From Planctomycetaceae bacterium (GTDB lineage Bacteria; Planctomycetota; Phycisphaerae; Phycisphaerales; SM1A02), in the NCBI GenBank assembly GCA_002684315.1, contig NYVB01000190.1, positions 1 to 13,135 of the forward strand: 13,135 bases of DNA, read 5' to 3'. The notes below the pieces were generated by a model, which saw only the letters and a list, made by a program, of their open reading frames with translations, did not search any database and was not told the origin of the DNA. Each line of letters begins with the position of its first letter. Within the stretch, counting starts at the first letter, position 1. Shown in pieces: positions 1 to 6,153 of the stretch. The position numbers and the translations under genes are program-made.

Positions 1-46
1 AGGCGCTGCCGTCTTTATTGATGCATTCGTATTTGAAGGAGGGCAT
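1..46 (-). CDS. gspF: Type II secretion / type IV pilus inner-membrane protein GspF/PilC, N-terminal fragment
   Basis: Only the first 15 codons lie in the window; the gene runs off the left edge. The visible start reads MPSFKYECINKDGSA, which fits the family N-terminus (M-x-x-F-x-Y-x-A/C, then a D-G turn). GspF/PilC proteins are polytopic inner-membrane platform proteins that couple the cytoplasmic ATPase to pseudopilus or pilus assembly. The ATG lies 11 nt after the gspE stop codon, so the two genes are almost certainly one operon. No strong Shine-Dalgarno sequence is visible, which suggests translational coupling to gspE. The family call rests on a short peptide plus position directly after gspE, a very common order. 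T2SS and T4P versions cannot be told apart here. Confidence 0.72.
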   Translation of the reverse strand, partial: MPSFKYECINKDGSA

Positions 47-57
47 GTGTGGGTCCG

Positions 58-1671
58 TCAGTTGTCGTCAACATCCTGCGTGGCTCTGAGTACTTCATCG
101 ATGGAGGTTTCGCCACGTACCACCTTGGCCATGCCATCGTCCCGCATGTTCCTGAAATCATCTGGCAATGATGCTTTCAGATCACCCATCGAACCGTTTT
201 CTGCAATGGCTGCTCGCAAAGTCGAGTTGACTCTGATCAATTCGAAGAAGCCGAGCCTTCCGAAGTAGCCACGATTTCGGCATTCCTCGCATCCATTCGC
301 GATCGGCATGCGCCCAGCCAGTTGTTCCCGTTCGATCTCGGTGAGCCGGTGCTCGAGATCTTCTGAGAGTGGCACCCATTCCGTGCAGTGTGGGCAGAGT
401 CTTCGGCCAAGTCTCTGGGCCAGAATCCCTTCCAGAACACTTGCGGCGAGATACGGTTCCGCGCCCATGTCGATCATTCTGCCGATGGAACTCAACGCGT
501 CATTCGTATGAAGCGTGCTGAATACCAGGTGTCCCGTCAATGCGGAACGAATCACGATGTCGATGGTTTCCGCATCTCTGGTCTCGCCCACGAAAATCAC
601 ATCGGGGTCCTGTCGAAGCATCGCCCTGAGGCCGGTTGCAAAGGTCAGTCCTCGTTTTGGGTTGACGGGGATCTGGTTGATCCCACCCAGCTCGTACTCC
701 ACCGGATCCTCGATGGTGATGATTTTCTTTCTGGGGTCGTACAGCTTGCTCAGGCAGGCATACAGGGAAGTGGTTTTTCCCGAACCCGTCGGCCCCGTCA
801 CCAGGACAAGGCCATGTGGTTTGGAGATCAGCTGGTCCATGGTGTCTCTGTGTTCCTGATGCATCCCGAGACTCTTAAGCTCGAGTTGGATCGAGCTCTT
901 GTCGAGAATTCGCATGACGATTGACTCGCCGTACAGAGTTGGAACTGTCGAGACACGGATGTCCACTTTCCGACCTTCGAAGCGAAGGGTGATATGGCCA
1001 TCCTGAGGGATGTATCTTTCTGCAATGTTCATCCCCGCCATGATCTTGATTCGACCGATGAGTGCGGGTTGAAGGTGTTTGGGTGGTGGAGACTGTTCGG
1101 CAAGAATACCGTCGATTCGGTACTTGACCTTCAATTCGGATTCAAATGGCTCGACGTGGACATCGGATGTTCTGGACTGAATCGCCTCCAAAAGGAGCAG
1201 ATTCACCAGGTTGATCAGAGTCGGCTCTTCCGCCATGCGATGGATGTCGCCTGCTTCGATCGCGTCGAGATTGTGCTCCAGATCACTCGATGCAGACATG
1301 CCGGATTCCGCTGCCAGGCTTTCTGCCATGCGAGCGGCGGTTGTGCCGTAGGTCGCTCGCATCAGATCGCCGAAGGCATCTGGTGCGACGCCGACTCTTT
1401 GCACGGACAGTCCGACGATGGTGCTGATCTCATCTGACGCGGTGACGTCCAATGGATCAGCCATGGCAACGGTGAGAGTGCCGTTTTCGCGTGATATCGG
1501 AACGATTCTCAGGCGAACCGCGATATCGGGTTCGATCAGTGCGACGGCTTCCGATTCGGTTTCCGGTGCCTTCTCAAGCCACTCGATGCCAAGAAGCTCG
1601 CATCTCTCTGAAAGATTCTCTGCGTCGTTCTTCGGGGCTGACTTCTGGATGTCGAGGTCGATTTCACTCAT
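58..1671 (-). CDS. gspE: Type II secretion / type IV pilus assembly ATPase GspE/PilB
   Basis: This 537-residue hexameric cytoplasmic ATPase powers pseudopilus or pilus assembly. Residues ~20-110 look like the N-terminal MshEN/GspE-N domain that docks on the inner-membrane platform. The ATPase core follows: Walker A GPTGSGKT at 293-300, Asp box TIEDPVEYE at 319-326, Walker B with LRQDPDVIFVGE at 352-363, His box STLHTND at 385-391. A tetracysteine zinc motif is formed by C426/C429 and C461/C464, followed by the typical NRGYFGRLG. Length is normal for the family. One small deviation is GETRD at 362-366, where GEIRD is usual. The ATG start gives MSEIDLDIQK; only a weak GGA lies upstream. The gene begins 26 nt after the upstream secreted-protein gene and ends 11 nt before gspF. 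T2SS GspE and T4P PilB are not separable from this gene alone. Confidence 0.95.
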   Translation of the reverse strand: MSEIDLDIQKSAPKNDAENLSERCELLGIEWLEKAPETESEAVALIEPDIAVRLRIVPISRENGTLTVAMADPLDVTASDEISTIVGLSVQRVGVAPDAFGDLMRATYGTTAARMAESLAAESGMSASSDLEHNLDAIEAGDIHRMAEEPTLINLVNLLLLEAIQSRTSDVHVEPFESELKVKYRIDGILAEQSPPPKHLQPALIGRIKIMAGMNIAERYIPQDGHITLRFEGRKVDIRVSTVPTLYGESIVMRILDKSSIQLELKSLGMHQEHRDTMDQLISKPHGLVLVTGPTGSGKTTSLYACLSKLYDPRKKIITIEDPVEYELGGINQIPVNPKRGLTFATGLRAMLRQDPDVIFVGETRDAETIDIVIRSALTGHLVFSTLHTNDALSSIGRMIDMGAEPYLAASVLEGILAQRLGRRLCPHCTEWVPLSEDLEHRLTEIEREQLAGRMPIANGCEECRNRGYFGRLGFFELIRVNSTLRAAIAENGSMGDLKASLPDDFRNMRDDGMAKVVRGETSIDEVLRATQDVDDN

Positions 1672-1697
1672 CGTGCGCTGGTTCCATCAAGGTCGTA

Positions 1698-3071
1698 TCA
1701 CTTTGGGATAATGGTTCCCCCCCCTGGGACGGATCTACCTTCCTTGAGGGGGGTGCCGGGGGGTCTCATGCCTTCAGGTGTTTTGGGACCCAGATCTTTG
1801 TTCTGATCCTTGTTGCCGTTTTTGTTTTTCTTTTTTCCACTGGGACCACCAGGCACGATGTTTCTTTTCGCGCTTCCGGACCGGTCAACCTGTGTACGTG
1901 TTCTCACTGAATTCTGCTGGTTTGAAGTGAGCACATTGAGAAGCTCCTGTCTGTACCGTTCCAGCATCTCTTCGCGTTCTCTGGTCACTGCAAGAATCGA
2001 ATCAGGAAGCCTTGCCATTCTGGTGCTTTCCTTGTTCCTTCTGGCAACTGCTCTGTTCGCCTCAATGATCGGAATCTGTTTTCCGTCAACCTTGTAGGCT
2101 TCAAGCAATCTGAGGTTTGATTCCTCGAGTGACACGAGATAACGCGATTCAATTTCATCGATCAGCGTGATCTGCTCCGGTTCGAGGGTGTCGTCGCGAC
2201 GAATGATCTTCAGAATCTTGTCAACGATGGTCTCCTGGTAGATTTCAGGAAAACCATTCTTCAAGACCGTCATCTTGAACGTCTCAGCTTTCTCCGGGGG
2301 CAGATTGCTTGCGATGTCTTCCAGTGCCTCGAAGTGAATGGCGCACACCGTCGCTCTCGATTCCGAGATCTTTCGAAGTGCACTCATGCCAACTTCCGTG
2401 TTCTTCTGGGCCATGGCATCCTGAATGCGCTTCTGATTCTGCTTAAGGATCTTGCTGCGATCTTCCAACGCTCGATCAAGTTGGACTTCGTATTCAAGAA
2501 GCCCGGGGTCGATCGCCTGAATGTCCGCTTGTGACAGCTGCATGCCGTGCAGTACCACGAAGAGATTCATCGATTCGCCGGGAATCTGTCCCTTGGGAAG
2601 ATCCTTTTCGCGTCTCATGGCCCGGTCAAGACTGGGCCATCGTTCCATCTGCAATGGACTGAGTTGTGTCCGTATGTTTTCAATCAATTCAAGCTTCATG
2701 ATCGCTTTCTCCTGTCCCCAGACCTGAATGGGTCGGAGTGCGATCTCCATCGCGTTCTCAGGATTGGCCATCATCTCTTCCTTGAGATTCTGCATTTGAC
2801 CACGGCATGCGTCCGTACCTGCGTCAAATGAGATCTGATAGTCCTCGAGCATCATTTCGACGATCGGCTTCTGCCATGGTTCCAGCTTCAGGTAGTCCAT
2901 GAAAAGCTGCATGTCTCGCCGGTAGTAGTCCGGTTGAAAGACTTCATTAAAACCGGCCTGGGCTCCAAACTGTGCTGAAGCGGGTGCAGTGACACCCAAA
3001 CACATCAATGTCGTCACCATGAGCGCTGCGAATGGGTTTCTGATGATGGCCGTCTTTTTGAAAGTCTTCAT
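1698..3071 (-). CDS. Secreted, helix-rich protein of unknown function with a basic low-complexity tail
   Basis: I do not recognise a named family. The 457-residue protein has a clear signal peptide: KKTAIIRN, a hydrophobic core at ~13-28, then APASA with likely cleavage after A33. C24 is inside the signal and lacks a lipobox, so it is not an obvious lipoprotein. The mature part is highly helical and charged. Three segments share a Leu-x-Pro-x-x-Gln/Leu-Gln pattern: LEPWQKPIVEMMLEDY (63-78), LSPLQMERWPSLDRAM (137-152) and LEPEQITLIDEIESRY (296-311). This resembles the LTxxQ repeats of the Spy/CpxP periplasmic chaperone fold, but the match is only a pattern. Residues ~395-457 are rich in Gly, Pro, Lys and Asn. 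It is the first gene of a tight cluster with gspE (26-nt gap), suggesting a periplasmic role tied to that machine or simple co-transcription. Confidence 0.8.
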   Translation of the reverse strand: MKTFKKTAIIRNPFAALMVTTLMCLGVTAPASAQFGAQAGFNEVFQPDYYRRDMQLFMDYLKLEPWQKPIVEMMLEDYQISFDAGTDACRGQMQNLKEEMMANPENAMEIALRPIQVWGQEKAIMKLELIENIRTQLSPLQMERWPSLDRAMRREKDLPKGQIPGESMNLFVVLHGMQLSQADIQAIDPGLLEYEVQLDRALEDRSKILKQNQKRIQDAMAQKNTEVGMSALRKISESRATVCAIHFEALEDIASNLPPEKAETFKMTVLKNGFPEIYQETIVDKILKIIRRDDTLEPEQITLIDEIESRYLVSLEESNLRLLEAYKVDGKQIPIIEANRAVARRNKESTRMARLPDSILAVTREREEMLERYRQELLNVLTSNQQNSVRTRTQVDRSGSAKRNIVPGGPSGKKKNKNGNKDQNKDLGPKTPEGMRPPGTPLKEGRSVPGGGTIIPK

Positions 3072-3238
3072 GTCTTTGAGCCTTGCTGATTTCGGTGGTG
3101 CTCGGGCGAGGTGCCAATCACCTGCCTAAAGGACGTATCGCTGAGTCAATTATGTCCTCTTAAATGGAAAAAAGCCCGGGATTCACACGTAGATCGTATT
3201 CACGAGTTCAATTGTAGGGTTTCTGGTCTGAAAGTCCC

Positions 3239-3940
3239 TCATGGACGCGGGGTGACGGTTCGGTTCTCGATCCGTTTTTCGGACGTGCATTGGACGATTC
3301 TGTCGACGTAGATTCCCGGGGTGTGAATGCAATTGGGGTCAAGGCTGCCGTTCTCGACGATTTCGTCCACCTCGACCACTGTGAACCTGCCACAGGCGGC
3401 CACGAGCGGATTGAAATTTCGTGCCGTCTTGTCAAAGATCAGATTTCCGCTCTTGTCGGATTTCCATGCCTTCACCAGCGACAGATCGGACCTGATGCCA
3501 CGCTCCATGACATGGGTTTCGCCATCGAAGTCCTTGTGCTCTTTTCCTTCTGCAACGAGGGTTCCGACACCGGTCTTGGTGTAGAACGCCGGTATGCCTG
3601 CTCCGCCTGCTCTGAGCCTTTCGGCAAGTGTCCCCTGGGGATTGAATTCGACTTCAAGCTCTCCAGCCATGTACTGGCGCTCGAATTCGGCGTTTTCGCC
3701 GACGTACGAGCTGACCATTTTCTTGATCTGCCTTGTGGCGAGCAGCAGACCCAATCCCCAGTCATCGACTCCTGCGTTGTTACTGACGGCGGTCAGGTTT
3801 CCCACTCCGGAATCACGCAGCGCAATGACAAGGTTCTCAGGAAGGCCGCATAGACCGAAGCCACCCACGGCGATCAACATGCCGTCCTTGCAGATACCTT
3901 CCAGGGCCTGTTCCGCTGAATCAAAGACCTTGTTGGCCAT
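3239..3940 (-). CDS. scoA: Succinyl-CoA:3-oxoacid CoA-transferase, subunit A
   Basis: The enzyme moves CoA between succinyl-CoA and acetoacetate-type 3-oxoacids. Subunit A is about 235 residues, and this protein is a complete 233. The CoA-transferase I signature [16 protein letters not shown] lies at 19-34. Further landmarks are [14 protein letters not shown] (54-67), [13 protein letters not shown] (78-90), [17 protein letters not shown] (101-117) and [11 protein letters not shown] (206-216), all close to B. subtilis ScoA as I recall it. The ATG at 3940 is chosen because GGAG lies 5 nt upstream; a TTG six codons earlier is in frame but lacks support. The catalytic glutamate of this family sits on subunit B, and no subunit B gene is next to it: a sigma factor lies upstream and a secreted protein downstream. 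It either pairs with a B subunit encoded elsewhere or is a remnant. Confidence 0.93.
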   Translation of the reverse strand: MANKVFDSAEQALEGICKDGMLIAVGGFGLCGLPENLVIALRDSGVGNLTAVSNNAGVDDWGLGLLLATRQIKKMVSSYVGENAEFERQYMAGELEVEFNPQGTLAERLRAGGAGIPAFYTKTGVGTLVAEGKEHKDFDGETHVMERGIRSDLSLVKAWKSDKSGNLIFDKTARNFNPLVAACGRFTVVEVDEIVENGSLDPNCIHTPGIYVDRIVQCTSEKRIENRTVTPRP

Positions 3941-3944
3941 GACT

Positions 3945-3949
3945 TCTCC
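3945..3949 (-). promoter_or_regulatory. Ribosome binding site of scoA
   Basis: GGAGA on the minus strand ends 4 nt before the ATG at 3940. It decides the start: the in-frame TTG at 3958 lies upstream of this site and has no Shine-Dalgarno sequence of its own. Confidence 0.7.
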
Positions 3950-4026
3950 AGAATCCAATTCACGAGTACGTACGATCCGATCTTCGGATTGTAGCGGGTC
4001 GTGACGGTGGGCTCCGGTCCGTGCGA

Positions 4027-5169
4027 TCAGTTGGCCGTGGCCTGTCTCTGGGCTTTTCTTTCCGAATTGGTGGGGTCTTCCAGCATCAGTCTGATTTTCT
4101 TCAGAGACTTGTTCTGAATCTGCCTCACTCGCTCCTTGGTCACACCGATGATCTGTCCGACCTGCTCCAGTGTGAGTGCTCGTTTTGGCGTGTTCTCTTC
4201 AGATTCCGACGATTTCTCACTGGTCACGCCAAATCGAAGCTCAAGAACGGAGAGTTCTATGCTCGTCAAATCCGCTTCGTTGTTGATCACGATGTGCTTG
4301 ACTTCCTGGGCGCACTCCTGCTCGTGGTTTCTTCGCAGGGTTTCGAGATGATCGGACCGCTCCATTGAGGGGTCGTATTCGGCTGGGAAGCGCTTTCTGT
4401 AGCGGGTGTCCTTCATGCCCTGCCGACTGAATGCCTTCAGGATGGCCCGGCAGGAATAGGTCGAGAACTTGAAGCCTCGTTCGCAGTCAAATTTGTCGAC
4501 CGATCTCATGAGGGCCATGTTTCCTTCACTGATGAGATCCGCGAAATCGACGTCGCTGAGTCTGACTCTTTTGGCCATGGCGAGCACCAGTGCCAGGTTC
4601 GTCTCTGCGATCTGCCGTCTGTAGTTCTCCGAAACTGCGTTCCACTTGAGGAGTTCATGCTTCTGCTTGAGGCTGGGAAGTCGTCCATCGAGCTCGTCCT
4701 GGATCAGTCTCTGGCGGAATCTCGCATAATTGAACTTGAGAAAAAGGACTCTTTCCTGGGCCAGCGTGAGCACTGCAGAAGCCTTTTTGGCTGGCATTTT
4801 GACACTACCGGGCTTTCCGGTCGTTCCATCGTCCATCAGCGGGCGGTACCAACTGATGTCTGGCCGGGTGATCTCCTCGACGTCCTGAAAGATGTTGGAT
4901 TCGGCGTCTTCCTTGTCAAACTCAGGCGAGACGATGTAATCGATGACTTTGCTCATCAACTTCTTGAGTTTGGCCTCTTCCGAGCTGTTGAGTGCTCGGA
5001 GCGACCCAGAGTTTTCGTGGCTTTTGAACCCGTGATCACAGGGGTCAGCCGGTCCCACCTGAACCAGGGGGGCGTCACTGCGTTCTGCTGAAAACGAAAC
5101 CTCTTGCTCTCGACGGCCTGCAAGTCTGCGCTGCAATGGTGAGTTGGTGCCTGCAATTGACTGATTCAT
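4027..5169 (-). CDS. Atypical sigma-70 family RNA polymerase sigma factor
   Basis: The 380-residue protein carries sigma region 2 at ~187-250: [14 protein letters not shown], then [20 protein letters not shown] and RGFKFSTYS. Region 4 is at ~301-363, with a helix-turn-helix [20 protein letters not shown] at 332-351. It should bind core RNA polymerase and select promoters. The first ~185 residues are not canonical: a polar ~60-residue head, an acidic region, and a short segment [20 protein letters not shown] (135-154) that may be a region 1.2-like helix. Only about 50 residues separate regions 2 and 4, and no region 3 is recognisable. The region 2.3 tryptophan pair of the housekeeping factor (STYATWWIRQ) is replaced by [10 protein letters not shown]. 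It is therefore probably an alternative sigma factor rather than RpoD. The start at 5169 is supported by AGGAG 9 nt upstream; in-frame ATG (5187) and GTG (5205) lie before that site. Confidence 0.88.
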   Translation of the reverse strand: MNQSIAGTNSPLQRRLAGRREQEVSFSAERSDAPLVQVGPADPCDHGFKSHENSGSLRALNSSEEAKLKKLMSKVIDYIVSPEFDKEDAESNIFQDVEEITRPDISWYRPLMDDGTTGKPGSVKMPAKKASAVLTLAQERVLFLKFNYARFRQRLIQDELDGRLPSLKQKHELLKWNAVSENYRRQIAETNLALVLAMAKRVRLSDVDFADLISEGNMALMRSVDKFDCERGFKFSTYSCRAILKAFSRQGMKDTRYRKRFPAEYDPSMERSDHLETLRRNHEQECAQEVKHIVINNEADLTSIELSVLELRFGVTSEKSSESEENTPKRALTLEQVGQIIGVTKERVRQIQNKSLKKIRLMLEDPTNSERKAQRQATAN

Positions 5170-5178
5170 GACGAGTTG

Positions 5179-5183
5179 CTCCT
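5179..5183 (-). promoter_or_regulatory. Ribosome binding site of the sigma factor gene
   Basis: AGGAG on the minus strand lies 9 nt before the ATG at 5169. It favours this start over the in-frame ATG at 5187 and GTG at 5205, neither of which has an upstream purine-rich site. Confidence 0.65.
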
Positions 5184-5196
5184 GCATGGGGAAAAC

Positions 5197-5234
5197 TGTG
5201 GACACATGGTGCCCTGTTAAATGATGTCCCCACA
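5197..5234 (-). repeat. Imperfect inverted repeat in the sigma-gene leader
   Basis: TGTGGACACAT at 5197-5207 faces ATGTCCCCACA at 5224-5234: 5 bp plus 4 bp of pairing around two non-Watson-Crick positions, with a 16-nt spacer. It lies 28-65 nt upstream of the chosen start codon, so it could be a leader hairpin or a dyad operator. No function is established. Confidence 0.35.
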
Positions 5235-5279
5235 GGATGTGCTTCTAGTGACTCACTTGATTCCGGGTTCAGGAGTGCG

Positions 5280-5305
5280 GGGGTGTCGTTTGCAGTCGGC
5301 ACCCC
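5280..5305 (-). repeat. GC-rich hairpin in the sigma-gene leader
   Basis: GGGGTG (5280-5285) pairs with CACCCC (5300-5305), one mismatch (5286/5299) follows, then two further pairs, and the loop is 8 nt. No T-run follows on either strand, so it is not a terminator. It sits ~110 nt upstream of the sigma gene and may structure its leader RNA. Confidence 0.4.
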
Positions 5306-5432
5306 GTACACATCCGGGTCAAGTCGGTTTTCGAGTCATCCGGAAGTTCATCCGTAACATCAGGTCTATGGCATTGTGACATATTCGTTGCAGCACGTGG
5401 ACGTTTTGAACGTTATTCTTGGCAACTTTGTG

Positions 5433-5465
5433 AAAAAAGACGCGAGGATTGCCCTCAGCGTCTTT
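5433..5465 (-). terminator. Rho-independent terminator of ndk
   Basis: On the minus strand AAAGACGC pairs perfectly with GCGTCTTT, a single bulged base follows, then GAGG/CCTC and a 5-nt loop. The outgoing arm runs into TTTTTT. It starts 38 nt after the ndk stop codon. On the plus strand there is no T-tract, so it is directional and belongs to ndk. Confidence 0.85.
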
Positions 5466-5503
5466 AAACGAGCTTTTTATGTGAACGATTTTGAGATCAG
5501 CCA

Positions 5504-5974
5504 CTATTCGGGCGTGTCACCGGACATGTCATAAACCCATGGTTCGATCATTCTTGACCATTCCAGGACTTCACCGGACTCGAAAAACAGCCCTAATTCA
5601 CGTTCAGCGGCTTCTGGGCTGTCAGATCCATGAATCAGATTGAACGAGTTTGAAACTCCAAAATCACCACGAATGGTGCCTGCATCTGCCTTCGATCCGA
5701 ATGTTGCGCCCATCATGTTTCTGCAGATGGCGATGGCTCCGCAGCCCTTCAGTGCCAGAACCAGCACAGGGGAACTCGTCATGAATGAAACGAGGCCCTC
5801 GTAGAAAGGCTTGCCTTCATGATCCTTGTAATGCGTTGCTGCCAGTTCACCTGAAATCTGGGTGAACTTCGCGCCGACGACTTCGAGGCCCTTGTCCTCA
5901 AATCGTGAAATGATCCGGCCCATCAGTCCACGCTGAATGGCATCCGGCTTCAAAATGATCAGGGTCGTTTCCAT
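5504..5974 (-). CDS. ndk: Nucleoside diphosphate kinase
   Basis: The enzyme transfers the gamma phosphate of ATP to NDPs through a phosphohistidine. The 156-residue protein has the usual N-terminus TLIILKPDAIQRGLMG (4-19, active-site lysine K9). The active-site signature is NLIHGSDS at 112-119 with phospho-acceptor H115, and GTIRGDFG lies at 99-106. Bacterial enzymes are usually ~140-150 residues; the few extra residues are C-terminal (YDMSGDTPE). The ATG is preceded by GGAG 7 nt upstream. Most family members have Arg-Asn before the x-I-H motif; here the Arg position is F111. The gene is monocistronic: a strong terminator follows, and the next gene upstream (top6B) is divergent. Confidence 0.97.
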   Translation of the reverse strand: METTLIILKPDAIQRGLMGRIISRFEDKGLEVVGAKFTQISGELAATHYKDHEGKPFYEGLVSFMTSSPVLVLALKGCGAIAICRNMMGATFGSKADAGTIRGDFGVSNSFNLIHGSDSPEAAERELGLFFESGEVLEWSRMIEPWVYDMSGDTPE

Positions 5975-6073
5975 GAGAGCTCTCCAATTGGGGATATCGT
6001 GCTAATGACAGGGGCTGAAATCCTAGTCGAAAGATCTGGATAAGACGTACTCGATCCTCGTTCGATTAGAATT

Positions 6074-6100
6074 CTTCCATGGTCACGCCCGGCATGGAAG
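6074..6100. repeat. Perfect 8-bp inverted repeat upstream of top6B
   Basis: CTTCCATG (6074-6081) faces CATGGAAG (6093-6100) across an 11-nt spacer. It lies in the 179-bp divergent intergenic region between ndk and top6B, 54-80 nt before the annotated top6B start. It could be an operator dyad or a leader hairpin. No T-run follows, so it is not a terminator. Confidence 0.45.
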
Positions 6101-6153
6101 TCGGGCAATCCTGATGGGAATCACCTGCCTGGAGGCATGGCCCCTGGCTTGGC

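Larger units (their letters stand above)
5170..5503. other. Non-coding stretch between ndk and the sigma factor gene
   Basis: This stretch of 334 bases holds no gene I accept. On the minus strand it contains, in order, the ndk terminator (5433-5465), a GC-rich hairpin (5280-5305) and an imperfect inverted repeat (5197-5234) just before the sigma gene. It should include the sigma promoter and leader, but no convincing -35/-10 pair was found. Confidence 0.6.

Noticed and set aside
388..924. 178-codon plus-strand ORF inside gspE
   Set aside because: Antisense shadow of the Walker-motif region of gspE, with no family resemblance of its own.
3144..3149. TTGACT (minus strand) as the -35 box of the secreted-protein gene
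   Set aside because: No acceptable -10 sequence at 16-18 nt spacing; the bases there read GGCAGG.
3290..3853. 187-codon plus-strand ORF inside scoA
   Set aside because: Antisense shadow of a gene whose every landmark motif is conserved.
3975..3989. Hairpin ATCCGA-TCT-TCGGAT between the sigma gene and scoA as a terminator
   Set aside because: Only 6 bp with a 3-nt loop and no T-run on the minus strand; too weak to call.
5319..5504. 61-codon ORF with a GTG overlapping the ndk stop codon (TAGTG)
   Set aside because: The perfect ndk terminator at 5433-5465 lies inside it, there is no ribosome binding site, and the peptide has no recognisable features.
6067..6072. TAGAAT as a -10 box for top6B
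   Set aside because: The bases 17 nt upstream show no -35 similarity; one weak hexamer is not enough for a promoter call.
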